A stretch of 64,000 nt of DNA from Marinomonas profundi (GTDB lineage Bacteria; Pseudomonadota; Gammaproteobacteria; Pseudomonadales; Marinomonadaceae), in contig NZ_CP073013.1 in the NCBI RefSeq assembly GCF_020694005.1, forward strand, positions 62,001-126,000. The letters are read 5' to 3'. Under the pieces are notes generated by a model. It saw only the letters and a program-made list of their open reading frames with translations. It made no database searches and was not told where the DNA came from. Position 1 is the first letter of the stretch. Every line of letters starts with the position of its first letter. A program made the position numbers and the translations under genes. This document shows positions 55,168 to 64,000 of this stretch, in pieces.

Positions 55168-56850
55168 TTAGTTTTGGTTCTCTAGTTGCGCTTTGATCAA
55201 GTCACCAATGGTTGTAGGTCCAGTGGATTCATTTTGTTGTTTCTCTGAGTGAGATTTCAACGCTGCTTTCTCTTCAGTCGCATCTTTTTGCTTGATAGAT
55301 AGCGTGATAGTACGAGCTTTACGATCAACATTGATAATCGCAGCTTCTACTTTATCGCCTTCTTTCAATGCAGTTGTTGCATCTTCAACACGCTCACGGC
55401 TAATTTCAGATACTTTCAACGTTGCTTCAACACCTTCAGCAAGAACCACTACCGCACCCTTCGCATCAACTTCAGAGACAGTACCGTTAACGATAGTGCC
55501 TTTGTCATTTTCAGCAACGAAAGCAAGGAACGGATCTTCTTCTAGCTGTTTAACACCTAGAGAAATACGCTCGCGCTCAGCATCGATAGACAATACTACT
55601 GTTTCTAGCATATCGCCTTTCTTGTATTGACGTACTGCATCTTCACCCGTTTCGTCCCAAGATAGGTCAGATAGGTGAACAAGGCCGTCGATACCGCCGT
55701 CAAGACCAATGAACACACCAAAGTCAGTGATAGACTTGATTGCGCCAGAGATTTTGTCGCCTTTATTGAAAGAAGTAGCAAACTCTTCCCATGGGTTCAT
55801 GGTGCACTGCTTGATACCCAAAGAAATACGACGACGCTCTTCATCAATGTCAAGTACCATAACTTCAACTTCATCACCAATCTGAACCACTTTAGATGGG
55901 TGAATGTTTTTGTTAGTCCAATCCATTTCAGAAACGTGTACTAGACCTTCTACGCCTTCTTCAAGTTCAGCGAAGCAACCGTAATCAGTCAAGTTAGTAA
56001 CTTTAGCAGTCACTTTCGTGTTTTCTGGGTAACGTGCTTTGATAGCAACCCATGGATCTTCACCCAACTGCTTAAGACCTAGAGACACACGGTTACGCTC
56101 GCGGTCGAACTTAAGTACTTTAACGTCGATTTCATCACCAACAGCAATGATTTCGCTTGGGTGCTTAATGCGCTTCCAAGCCATATCAGTGATGTGTAGA
56201 AGACCATCAACACCACCAAGATCAACGAAAGCACCGTAGTCAGTAAGGTTCTTAACGATACCTTTAACTTCTTGGCCTTCTTCAAGAGAAGCAAGCAATG
56301 TTTCGCGTTCAGCGCTGTTAGTCGCTTCCATAACGGCACGACGAGAAACAACAACGTTGTTACGTTTTTGATCAAGCTTGATAAGTTTGAACTCTAGATC
56401 CACACCTTCCAAATGAGACGTATCGCGGATTGGGCGAACATCTACCAAAGAACCAGGTAAGAAAGCACGGATATTTGCGATATCAACTGTGAAGCCACCT
56501 TTGACTTTACCATTGATAACACCGTGAACAATGGCGTTTTCTTCGTAAGCTTTTTCAAGAACAGACCAAGTTTCTGCACGTTTAGCTTTTTCGCGAGACA
56601 ATTTAGTCTCACCGAAACCATCTTCAACAGCATCAAGCGCAACTTTAACTTCGTCACCGATGTTTAGGTTGAACTCACCACTATCCGTTAGGAACTGAGA
56701 ACGAGGAATTACGCCTTCAGATTTAAGACCTGCATGAACAGTTACCCACTCACTGTCAATATCAACAATGATACCAGTAACAATTGAGCCTGGCGCCATT
56801 TCGACGGTTAATAGGCTTTCTTCAAACAGTTCTGCGAAGCTTTGAGTCAT
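55168..56850 (-). CDS. rpsA: 30S ribosomal protein S1
   Basis: 560 residues with six S1 (OB-fold) repeats; brings mRNA to the 30S subunit and unwinds it. Repeat signatures recur, for example [40 protein letters not shown] and [20 protein letters not shown]. The usual downstream ihfB is not present here; a terminator follows instead. The long structured leader suggests autogenous control. Confidence 0.97.
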   Translation of the reverse strand: MTQSFAELFEESLLTVEMAPGSIVTGIIVDIDSEWVTVHAGLKSEGVIPRSQFLTDSGEFNLNIGDEVKVALDAVEDGFGETKLSREKAKRAETWSVLEKAYEENAIVHGVINGKVKGGFTVDIANIRAFLPGSLVDVRPIRDTSHLEGVDLEFKLIKLDQKRNNVVVSRRAVMEATNSAERETLLASLEEGQEVKGIVKNLTDYGAFVDLGGVDGLLHITDMAWKRIKHPSEIIAVGDEIDVKVLKFDRERNRVSLGLKQLGEDPWVAIKARYPENTKVTAKVTNLTDYGCFAELEEGVEGLVHVSEMDWTNKNIHPSKVVQIGDEVEVMVLDIDEERRRISLGIKQCTMNPWEEFATSFNKGDKISGAIKSITDFGVFIGLDGGIDGLVHLSDLSWDETGEDAVRQYKKGDMLETVVLSIDAERERISLGVKQLEEDPFLAFVAENDKGTIVNGTVSEVDAKGAVVVLAEGVEATLKVSEISRERVEDATTALKEGDKVEAAIINVDRKARTITLSIKQKDATEEKAALKSHSEKQQNESTGPTTIGDLIKAQLENQN

Positions 56851-56991
56851 TGTATTTCCTATATAGTCGGCCCATAAAAAGAACTAGGCCATAACCACAT
56901 TGCCAGCGATGTGGGTCAATTTTTTTGGATGATGCGACAAAGGCTTGCTGGCACCTTTACCGACTTGAATAACATTTGATCTATTCTAGCA
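56851..56991 (-). promoter_or_regulatory. rpsA promoter and structured leader
   Basis: An extended -10 promoter (TGC then TAGAAT, 56991-56983, minus strand) starts a leader of about 126 nt. The leader holds a hairpin CCACAT / ATGTGG with an eight-nt loop carrying GG (56895-56914) and a second GGCC-paired stem just before AGGAAATACAATG. In E. coli the rpsA leader folds into hairpins bound by S1 itself; the same is inferred here. Confidence 0.55.
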
Positions 56992-57030
56992 CATTTTAGA
57001 TACAAAAAAGTAGACACAAGAAAGAACAGA

Positions 57031-57714
57031 TTAAACAAGACCGGCTTTTACTGTCTCAGTAAAAATGATCTCGACAACCTGCTCTATGCTCAAATCTGTG
57101 CTATCTATGACTAAAGCGCCTGCGGCGGGTACAAGAGGAGCAATGGCTCTATTCGCATCTCGCTCGTCTCGTTCTTTAATCGTTTTAACCAATTCATTTA
57201 GATTAACAGCTTCACCTTTTTGCTGCAATTGCATCATACGACGTTGCGCACGTTCCTCAGCCGAGGCCGTTAAAAATATTTTAATCAAGGCAGAAGGAAA
57301 AACCACCGTCCCCATATCACGCCCATCCGCAACCAAACCAGGCGCTTGCGAAAAAGCCCGCTGACGCAGCAACAAGCCCTCACGCACTTCAGGAATCGCC
57401 GCCAATTTTGAGGCACAATTCCCCACCTCTTCGGTACGAATGGCTTGAGTAACGACTTCGCCTTCTAGAATAATTTCAACCTTTCCGTCTTCAGACTGCG
57501 CAAATTGTATATCCAAATGCTCCGCCAAGACTTTTAGCGACTCCACATCATCAGCAGACATGCCATGATGAGACACCGCGAGGGCAAGCAGTCGGTACAA
57601 AGCACCACTATCCAGTATGTGCCATCCCAGCTTTTCTGCGATTAACTGACTGACAGTGCCTTTGCCGGCACCACTTGGACCATCAATCGTAATAACTGGG
57701 CCTTGGTTGATCAT
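57031..57714 (-). CDS. cmk: Cytidylate kinase
   Basis: 227 residues; phosphorylates CMP and dCMP. P-loop GPSGAGKGT (about residues 13-21), the CMP-specific [12 protein letters not shown] and [13 protein letters not shown] are present. It lies 19 nt after the tyrA-aroA fusion and 180 nt before rpsA, the typical order. Confidence 0.97.
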   Translation of the reverse strand: MINQGPVITIDGPSGAGKGTVSQLIAEKLGWHILDSGALYRLLALAVSHHGMSADDVESLKVLAEHLDIQFAQSEDGKVEIILEGEVVTQAIRTEEVGNCASKLAAIPEVREGLLLRQRAFSQAPGLVADGRDMGTVVFPSALIKIFLTASAEERAQRRMMQLQQKGEAVNLNELVKTIKERDERDANRAIAPLVPAAGALVIDSTDLSIEQVVEIIFTETVKAGLV

Positions 57715-57733
57715 AACTATTCCTCTTAAAAAA

Positions 57734-59980
57734 CTATTGCGTCACCGTGCAATGAAAACCTAATTGCACCGAAACACTCTCCAACTCATTAAATTCTTCT
57801 AATAATTTTTGACAGTCATTTACCTTAGTTACCGACTGACTTCTCGACCCCAGCGCAAGCATGGCCAGCGCAAGCTTATCATCACCCGCACAATCCAGTT
57901 CACCACCCAGCGGAAGACCGCCTTTAATCAGCAAATCACCATTTTCGTAAGTACAAACAATTTTCATCTGGGCAAGCGCATCCACTAACGCCAACACTCT
58001 ATCCTCATAATAATAAGGCAAAGCATTAATCCCCTGTATGCGACTTTCACCCGTTGCATACACCGCTGCCACACACAGTAAGGGCAACTTATCTCTAAAC
58101 TGATAACTCTGCTCTGGCGTTAATAAAAAGCCTCTCAATTCCGCAAAAGCCGCTTTTACCACACCTTCATAAGAACCAAAGCCATCTTGCTCAGGAATCG
58201 TTACATCCGCTCCGATGGATTGCAAAAAACGCAAATACGCAAACGACACAGAATCCAGCCCAGCATTGGTGATAGCCAACTCAGAGCCAGGCAACAAGTT
58301 CGCCAACAACACCAGCCAAGCCGTTTCATATTCATCGCCAGACAAGGTAAGATTTGTACTCATTAACGAGGCAGGTTTAACGCTAAAACCATCCCCATCA
58401 GCAAACATCGTCGCCCCAAAGTGTCGCAACAAAACATCACTGTGAGACAATCCAGACAGCCAAGGTTTAACCTGCCCTTGAGTAGGCGAATACAACGCGG
58501 CTAAAAACGCCGCCATACGCAAACTCTCTGAACCACTTTGCAAATCAATAGAGACATTCGACGCCACACCCGGTACCAAACTCACAGGCAAGCAGTCCGC
58601 CACTTCAGACACAACCTGACCACCCATTTGACGCACCAGAGAAAACAAATCCCCCATTGATTGATTTAAGAGCTTACCTTCTGCTGCAACGACCACAGTA
58701 AAAGACTGCCCCGCCAAAACAGGCAACAACAAATACAAGCTTTCCCTTGATTGATGAACATTAATAGGCGCAATAGGGGCTTTCAAACCACGAAGTCCGA
58801 CTCCATGAATCCGCAGCTGATCCATCGCCACCTCTTCAATAACAACCCCCATATCTCGAAAAGCCTGCATCGTGATACGAACATCGCCAGTCAAATCAAT
58901 GTTCTTTATTTCACTCACACCTTCCGACAGCGCCGCTATAGTAATGGTTTTATGTGACAAAGATTTGTCACCCAATAAAGCAATAGCCCCTTTCATTGCC
59001 GATGCAGGCAAAACCGACACAGATATCGGGCGAGCCTCTTTTACCGAACCAAGCGTCCGCTGCTCCAACAATCGAAGAAAATGGTCACGCGCAGATTTGG
59101 CCCGAGTAAATACACCAAACATACTCGCGCCATCGCCTTGCTCTATCGCCGTGCGCATATCGGCAAGACGGTCAGTAAAGTGATCCAAGGTCGCCAAGGT
59201 CGCGTCTTTGTTAGCAAGAAAAACGTCTCGCCACATCACCGGATCGCTTGACGCAATACGAGTAAAATCACGAAAACCACCCGCAGCGAACTTAAAAACA
59301 TCTTGGCTGCGCTCGCCATTCGCCAACGCATCCACCAAGGTGTAGGCAAGCAAATGCGGCAAATGACTGGAAGAGGCCAACACATGATCATGATGATCTA
59401 CATCCATGCTCACCACATCCGCACCAACCGCACGCCACAAACGATGAAGACGATCCAACAAAATAGGATTACTGTCAGGTAAAGGCGTTACGATCGCCAT
59501 GTGCTTCTCAAATAACTGCGAGTTAGACGCCAATACGCCGCTTTTTTCCGCTCCCGCAATAGGATGACCAGGAATGAAATTTGTCGGCACACAGCCAAAG
59601 ACACGACGAATCGCCGCAACCACACTGCCTTTCGTCGACCCCACATCCGTTATCAAGGTGCGCTCTGACAAAAAAGGCTTAATATCCGCTAAAACCGACT
59701 CCATTGCTCTCACTGGCGTCGCCAGAACAATAACGTCCATCTTAGCAATAAAATCACTTGATAAATCCGCTGGGTAGTCAATCACTCCCGTCGACACACC
59801 TAACGTTAATTCTCCTGCACGTCGATCAACCCCATACAAGGTCGCCAAGCCACGCTCTTTTAGCGCTTTTGCAAATGAACCACCGATCATGCCAAGACCG
59901 ATGATCATGACATTGCCAAATTTCTTCTTTTCTTGGGGCGTCACATCAACAGACACCTGAAAACCACTTTCACCAGTCAA
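57734..59980 (-). CDS. tyrA: TyrA-AroA fusion: prephenate dehydrogenase with a degenerate EPSP-synthase domain
   Basis: 748 residues. Residues 20-310 are an intact TyrA ([44 protein letters not shown]). Residues 315-748 align end to end with the AroA half of the Pseudomonas fusion, but key sites are lost. GNSGT is replaced by HQSRES (409-414) and SLSKRPM by KLLNQSM (436-442). SAQ is replaced by SES (484-486) and the E341 equivalent is K631. The R344 site reads LPYYYEDR, and HR of DHR is replaced by DK (701-702). Only GDKS (337-340), D549 and K725 survive. The dehydrogenase is supported; EPSP-synthase activity is not. Confidence 0.9.
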   Translation of the reverse strand: MTGESGFQVSVDVTPQEKKKFGNVMIIGLGMIGGSFAKALKERGLATLYGVDRRAGELTLGVSTGVIDYPADLSSDFIAKMDVIVLATPVRAMESVLADIKPFLSERTLITDVGSTKGSVVAAIRRVFGCVPTNFIPGHPIAGAEKSGVLASNSQLFEKHMAIVTPLPDSNPILLDRLHRLWRAVGADVVSMDVDHHDHVLASSSHLPHLLAYTLVDALANGERSQDVFKFAAGGFRDFTRIASSDPVMWRDVFLANKDATLATLDHFTDRLADMRTAIEQGDGASMFGVFTRAKSARDHFLRLLEQRTLGSVKEARPISVSVLPASAMKGAIALLGDKSLSHKTITIAALSEGVSEIKNIDLTGDVRITMQAFRDMGVVIEEVAMDQLRIHGVGLRGLKAPIAPINVHQSRESLYLLLPVLAGQSFTVVVAAEGKLLNQSMGDLFSLVRQMGGQVVSEVADCLPVSLVPGVASNVSIDLQSGSESLRMAAFLAALYSPTQGQVKPWLSGLSHSDVLLRHFGATMFADGDGFSVKPASLMSTNLTLSGDEYETAWLVLLANLLPGSELAITNAGLDSVSFAYLRFLQSIGADVTIPEQDGFGSYEGVVKAAFAELRGFLLTPEQSYQFRDKLPLLCVAAVYATGESRIQGINALPYYYEDRVLALVDALAQMKIVCTYENGDLLIKGGLPLGGELDCAGDDKLALAMLALGSRSQSVTKVNDCQKLLEEFNELESVSVQLGFHCTVTQ

Positions 59981-60005
59981 AGCTCAACACTCTCAAATAT
60001 ATTGA

Positions 60006-61127
60006 TTACAGCACAGCCACAGGATAAGAACCTAACACCTTCACTTCCGATGCACGCTCACGCAATTCTTCTATTACCGCGCGACAACTTTCATCTAAGT
60101 AATGGCCGACGAAGTCAATATAAAATATATACCCCCAGCGACTCATTAAAGAAGGGCGCGTTTCTAGGCGCGTCATATCAACACCATGTCGCTCAAACGC
60201 CTCAAGTAAGCGATACAAAGCCCCCGGCTCATTTTTAGCACTGATCAGTAAAGAGGTTTTGTCTTTACCACTGGGCGGCACATCCTGATTACCAACGATC
60301 AAGAAACGCGTTGTATTGTCTGGGCGATCTTCAATATTAGAAGAGACTTTTACCAAACCATACAATTCACAAGCCACTTCGCCCGCTATAGCCGCAATGG
60401 CCCGACCACTTCGACCCGCATCGGCGGCAAGTCGGGCTGCCTCCGCATTGGAGCTCACCGCAACACGCTCTACATGAGGCCAATAACGGTCCAGCCAAGC
60501 ACGACATTGCGCCAACGACTGCTGATGCGAATAAATATGTGTCACATCATCGGCATTAATATTGGGACTCACCAAAAGATGATGATGAATACGCTCTTCT
60601 ACCTCACCACAAATTTTCAAACGCGAATCGCGAAAACTGTCTAAGGTATGATTAACAACGCCTTCTGTCGAGTTTTCAACCGGCACAACACCATAATTTG
60701 CCGCGCCAGACTCCACTTCACGAAACACTTCATCAATCGCTGCCATAGGCGCACTGATAATAGACTTACCAAAGTGTTTCAACGCTGCTTGCTGTGTAAA
60801 AGTGCCTTCTGGCCCTAAAAACGCAATGCGCATTGGCCGTTCAAGCGCAAGACATGAAGACATCACCTGACGAAAAATCTTCGCCATTTCTTCATTCCCC
60901 AGCGGCCCTTCGTTGCGCTCCATCACTCTGCGTAACACTTGCGCTTCACGCTCTGGGCGATAAAACACAACCGCATCGCCACCCTGCTCGGCCAATTTAA
61001 CGTCAGCGACCTTTTGAGCACAGGCGGCGCGCTCATTAATCAGCATTTGTATTTGTGAATCAATCGAATCGATACGATCACGCAATAAAGGCAGTGTATC
61101 TGGCACTGCTTGCTTAGAGTTTGACAT
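60006..61127 (-). CDS. pheA: Chorismate mutase / prephenate dehydratase (P-protein)
   Basis: 373-residue bifunctional enzyme leading to phenylpyruvate. Residues 10-95 are the AroQ chorismate mutase (LRDRIDSIDSQIQMLINERA); 98-275 the dehydratase (FLGPEGTFTQQAALKHFG, the TRF motif in NTTRFLIVG); 285-370 an ACT domain (KNEPGALYRLLEAFERHGVD, then LETRPS), which gives phenylalanine feedback. It lies between serC and the tyrA-aroA fusion. Confidence 0.96.
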   Translation of the reverse strand: MSNSKQAVPDTLPLLRDRIDSIDSQIQMLINERAACAQKVADVKLAEQGGDAVVFYRPEREAQVLRRVMERNEGPLGNEEMAKIFRQVMSSCLALERPMRIAFLGPEGTFTQQAALKHFGKSIISAPMAAIDEVFREVESGAANYGVVPVENSTEGVVNHTLDSFRDSRLKICGEVEERIHHHLLVSPNINADDVTHIYSHQQSLAQCRAWLDRYWPHVERVAVSSNAEAARLAADAGRSGRAIAAIAGEVACELYGLVKVSSNIEDRPDNTTRFLIVGNQDVPPSGKDKTSLLISAKNEPGALYRLLEAFERHGVDMTRLETRPSLMSRWGYIFYIDFVGHYLDESCRAVIEELRERASEVKVLGSYPVAVL

Positions 61128-61168
61128 GCTATTCGTTATCCGTGGTTTTTATTGTCTGTGAGTGTCTA

Positions 61169-62248
61169 TTATCCGTGACGCTTTTCAAAGGCACGCATAA
61201 AATCAATCAACGCCTCAATCCCTTCCATCGGCATGGCATTGTATATACTGGCACGCATACCACCAACGGAACGATGCCCAGCCAAAGTACGCAGACCAGC
61301 GGCTTCCGATTCTTGTAAAAAAAGCGATTCCAACGACTCATCCGCCAAAATAAACGGCACATTCATACGCGATCGATAGGCAGGGTCAACCGGATTGGAA
61401 TAAAAAGCACTGGCATCAATGAAATCGTACAGCGCTTGCGCCTTGCGAATATTAATCGCCTCAATCGCCTCAACACCGCCCTGTTCTTCCAGCCATTCAA
61501 ACACCAAATCCGCCAAATAAATCGCAAAAGTTGGTGGTGTATTGATCATGGAATCATTTGCCGCTAAATTGGCAAAATTCCAGATAGAGGGCAATTCATC
61601 ACTGCTACGAGCCAGCAAATCCTTACGAATAATGCAGATCACCACGCCAGCAGGACCGACATTTTTCTGTGCGCCAGCGTAAATCAAGCCATATTTGCTC
61701 ACATCGATCTTGCGAGACAAAATGGTTGAAGACAAATCCGCCACAATCGGCAAACGGGTTTCTGGCAAATCAGCAAACTCTAAACCGCCAATGGTTTCGT
61801 TTGGACAAAGGTGCAAATACGCCGCACTTTCATCCAACGCCAAAGTGGAAAAATCAGGAACCGTAAGATAGCTCTGCTCTTTTGACGATCCCACCACATT
61901 GACGCTAGTGTATCGTTTCGCTTCTTTAATCGCTTTTGAAGACCAAGCACCCGTGTCCAGAAAACAAGCCGAATCAAAGCCATTGACCAAGTTAGCCGGA
62001 ATCTGGGCAAATAAAGTAGACGCACCGCCCTGAACAAACAAAATCTCATAGTCATCGCTAATGTTCATCAAACGCGACAAACGCGCCTTAGCCGATGCCA
62101 GAATAGACATAAACTCAACACTACGGTGGCTCATTTCCATCACAGAAACACCCGCGCCATGCCAATCCAACATTTCAGCCTGTGCTTTTTTCAAAACCGC
62201 TTCTGGAAGCGCGGCGGGTCCAGAACAAAAATTATATACTCGGCTCAT
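61169..62248 (-). CDS. serC: Phosphoserine aminotransferase
   Basis: 359-residue PLP enzyme of serine synthesis, also used in the B6 route that includes PdxJ in this window. It has NFCSGPAALPEAVLKKAQAE and HRSVEFMSI at the N-terminus. The PLP lysine is in YAGAQKNVGPAGV, and the C-terminus has GHRSVGGMRASIYNAMP. It is 41 nt upstream of pheA. Confidence 0.97.
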   Translation of the reverse strand: MSRVYNFCSGPAALPEAVLKKAQAEMLDWHGAGVSVMEMSHRSVEFMSILASAKARLSRLMNISDDYEILFVQGGASTLFAQIPANLVNGFDSACFLDTGAWSSKAIKEAKRYTSVNVVGSSKEQSYLTVPDFSTLALDESAAYLHLCPNETIGGLEFADLPETRLPIVADLSSTILSRKIDVSKYGLIYAGAQKNVGPAGVVICIIRKDLLARSSDELPSIWNFANLAANDSMINTPPTFAIYLADLVFEWLEEQGGVEAIEAINIRKAQALYDFIDASAFYSNPVDPAYRSRMNVPFILADESLESLFLQESEAAGLRTLAGHRSVGGMRASIYNAMPMEGIEALIDFMRAFEKRHG

Positions 62249-62304
62249 CCTGCTTTTTACCTCTAGTATTTTCAGGAACTACTTTACAAGAACTGTCTAC
62301 AACA

Positions 62305-62332
62305 AAAGCGACGCACCTAGGTGCGTCGCTTT
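62305..62332 (-). terminator. Hairpin after gyrA, likely terminator
   Basis: Perfect 28-bp palindrome with 14-nt arms starting AAAGCGACGC. The T-run on the minus strand is short (TTTTGTTGT), so termination may be partial and serC may be read through from gyrA. Confidence 0.65.
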
Positions 62333-62337
62333 AATTT

Positions 62338-64000
62338 CTATTCCGTATCAGAATCAAGAATATCCGGAGATTCGTCGCCATCACTTGGCGCCTGATCAAC
62401 GATAGCATCGCCTGCTTCGTCAATCTCAACCGTTTCATCCATCTCAATATCTTCTTCATCGTGCTCAACAACACGCTCAATACCAACCAGATGTTCATCA
62501 TTGGTTAAGCGAATCAAAGTAACACCCTGAGTGTTTCGACCTTGACATGATACTTCGGTCACTCGAGTACGAACCAAGGTTCCCTGATCGGTAATCAAAA
62601 TAATCTCATCGGTTTCATCAACCTGAGCTGCACCCACCACAGGGCCGTTACGCTCAGACACTTGAATACCGATAACCCCCTGACCACCACGACCATACAC
62701 TGGGAAGTCTTCTACCAAAGTACGCTTACCATAACCATTTTCACACGCCATCAAGACTGCAGAGCCTTCCTGAGGAACGATAAGCGACACCACCTTGGCG
62801 TCTTCATTCAAGCGAATACCACGAACACCAGCCGCAGTACGACCCATAGCACGAACGTCTGATTCTTTAAAGCGGATTGTCTTACCAGAAGAGGAAACCA
62901 ACATAATGTCGTTTTCGCCATTGGTAACAGACACACCAACCAACTCATCCGTTTCGTCTAGACTCAGCGCAATCAAACCAGTAGAGCGAGGGCGAGCAAA
63001 ATGCTGCATCGCGGTTTTCTTCACTGTGCCGTTTGCCGTTGCCATAAAGATATAGCTACTTGCTTCAACGATCGCATCATCAGCCACTTCGTCATCCGCT
63101 TCCGAATCGACTTCAACCGCCTCAACCACTGGCAAAGGCAACAAAGCGGAAATCGATTCCCCTTCGCGCAATGGTAGTAGATTGACGATAGGACGACCTT
63201 TAGCACCACGACTCGCTACTGGGATCTCAAACACACGTAACCAATAAACCTTACCAAAATTACTGAACAGCATAATGGTGTCATGACTACTGGTTACTAG
63301 GAGGTGCTCAATGTGATCTTCGTCTTTCATGCTGGCAGACGATTTACCACGACCGCCACGGCGTTGAGCTTGATACTCTACCAATGGCTGAGATTTTGCG
63401 TAACCCGTATTCGAAATCGTCACCACCATCGGCGCTTCATCAATCAAATCGGCTATGGTTAAGTCCTGACGAGACGTCAATATTTCGGTACGACGAGCGT
63501 CACCAAAAGTATCTCGAACCTCTTCCAGCTCTTCACGAATGACTTCCATCAAACGATCAGGATTAGACAAGATATTCAGCAGTTCGCCAATGGTCTCAAT
63601 CAGCGCTTTGTATTCGCCAAGCAACTTGTCATGCTCTAAGCCAGTTAAGCGATGTAAACGCAAATCCAAGATTGCTTGCGCTTGCTCAGGAGACAAATGA
63701 TACGCCCCGTCAACAAAACCATAAGCGACGTCCAAATCATCAGGACGACAAGCATCAGCACCAGCACGCTCAAGCATGGCCATAACATCGCCAGGCTGCC
63801 ACGACTCGCCAACTAACTTTTCTTTTGCTTCTGCCGAAGTGGGCGAGGTACGAATTAATTCAATGACGCGATCAATGTTGACTAACGAAACCGCCAAACC
63901 TTCAAGAATATGACCACGCTCACGCGCTTTACGCAGTTCAAAAATAGTACGGCGCGTCACCACTTCACGGCGGTGCTTAACGAAACATTCAAGAATTTGT
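62338..64000 (-). CDS. gyrA: DNA gyrase subunit A, partial (C-terminal 553 residues)
   Basis: The gene runs off the right edge; the visible frame is open to position 64000, and the apparent GTG start at 63963 is internal (the upstream codons read LECFVKHRREV). The coiled-coil/tower part (TRRTIFELRKARERGHILEG) is followed by the C-terminal DNA-wrapping beta-pinwheel with the GyrA box QRRGGRG. An acidic insert (63061-63125) lies between pinwheel blades, and the tail is very acidic. The breakage domain with the catalytic Tyr is outside the window. Confidence 0.96.
   Translation of the reverse strand, partial: QILECFVKHRREVVTRRTIFELRKARERGHILEGLAVSLVNIDRVIELIRTSPTSAEAKEKLVGESWQPGDVMAMLERAGADACRPDDLDVAYGFVDGAYHLSPEQAQAILDLRLHRLTGLEHDKLLGEYKALIETIGELLNILSNPDRLMEVIREELEEVRDTFGDARRTEILTSRQDLTIADLIDEAPMVVTISNTGYAKSQPLVEYQAQRRGGRGKSSASMKDEDHIEHLLVTSSHDTIMLFSNFGKVYWLRVFEIPVASRGAKGRPIVNLLPLREGESISALLPLPVVEAVEVDSEADDEVADDAIVEASSYIFMATANGTVKKTAMQHFARPRSTGLIALSLDETDELVGVSVTNGENDIMLVSSSGKTIRFKESDVRAMGRTAAGVRGIRLNEDAKVVSLIVPQEGSAVLMACENGYGKRTLVEDFPVYGRGGQGVIGIQVSERNGPVVGAAQVDETDEIILITDQGTLVRTRVTEVSCQGRNTQGVTLIRLTNDEHLVGIERVVEHDEEDIEMDETVEIDEAGDAIVDQAPSDGDESPDILDSDTE

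Noticed and set aside
62338-63963. gyrA as a complete gene starting with GTG at 63963
   Set aside because: The frame continues upstream with conserved GyrA residues to the window edge, so the GTG is internal.

Overview
The window looks like a chromosomal segment of a marine gammaproteobacterium, most likely an Oceanospirillales member close to Marinomonas. This is inferred from three things: protein family resemblance, the mixed gene neighbourhoods (Pseudomonas-like proA-nadD-rsfS-rlmH-mrdA-rodA-mltB-rlpA-dacA-ybeD-lipB-lipA and gyrA-serC-pheA-tyrA/aroA-cmk-rpsA), and moderate GC. Almost all of it is core genome. I see no phage, insertion sequence, CRISPR array, tRNA or rRNA.

Layout: 1-4.6 kb holds sdhCDAB (minus strand, sdhB cut by the left edge) divergent from gltA. 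4.6-8.5 kb holds a small Cys4 protein, a DUF2066 protein, purM-purN and a DUF3108 protein. 8.5-22.9 kb is a complete nitrate assimilation block on the minus strand: the sensor/antiterminator pair nasT-nasS, then nrtABC, a flavoprotein reductase, nirB and nirD, then nasA, a ybiB/trpD2-like gene and mobA. Both structural operons (nrtA and nasA) carry the same upstream architecture. It consists of a sigma54-type -24/-12 element, two small hairpins with hexanucleotide-type loops of the kind bound by ANTAR proteins, and an intrinsic terminator just before or over the first start region. This fits nitrogen control of initiation plus nitrate control by NasST antitermination. It also moves the nrtA start downstream of the longest open frame.

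23-31 kb carries a Lap-type surface-adhesin control module: lapB and lapC secretion genes, a LuxR-type regulator, the c-di-GMP receptor lapD and the periplasmic protease lapG. The adhesin itself and the outer-membrane TolC-like component are not in the window. 31-38 kb holds tapT, pdxJ, tag, a DsbA/FrnE-like protein, a Fur-controlled bfd, two complementary bacterioferritin subunits and parC. 38-43 kb holds a bicupin-like protein, an ABM-GNAT fusion, aguB and speA (putrescine synthesis), plus a gene-free stretch with a structured end that may be a small RNA.

43-54 kb is the lipoate / cell-elongation / ribosome-silencing / NAD / proline cluster. 54-64 kb holds trmO, a small unknown protein, rpsA with a structured leader, cmk, a tyrA-aroA fusion, pheA, serC and the 3' two-thirds of gyrA.

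The most unexpected signal is in the tyrA-aroA fusion. The dehydrogenase half is intact, but the EPSP-synthase half, although full length and in frame, has lost most of the residues that bind shikimate-3-phosphate and PEP. It looks like a pseudoenzyme domain, so an active aroA should exist elsewhere in the genome.
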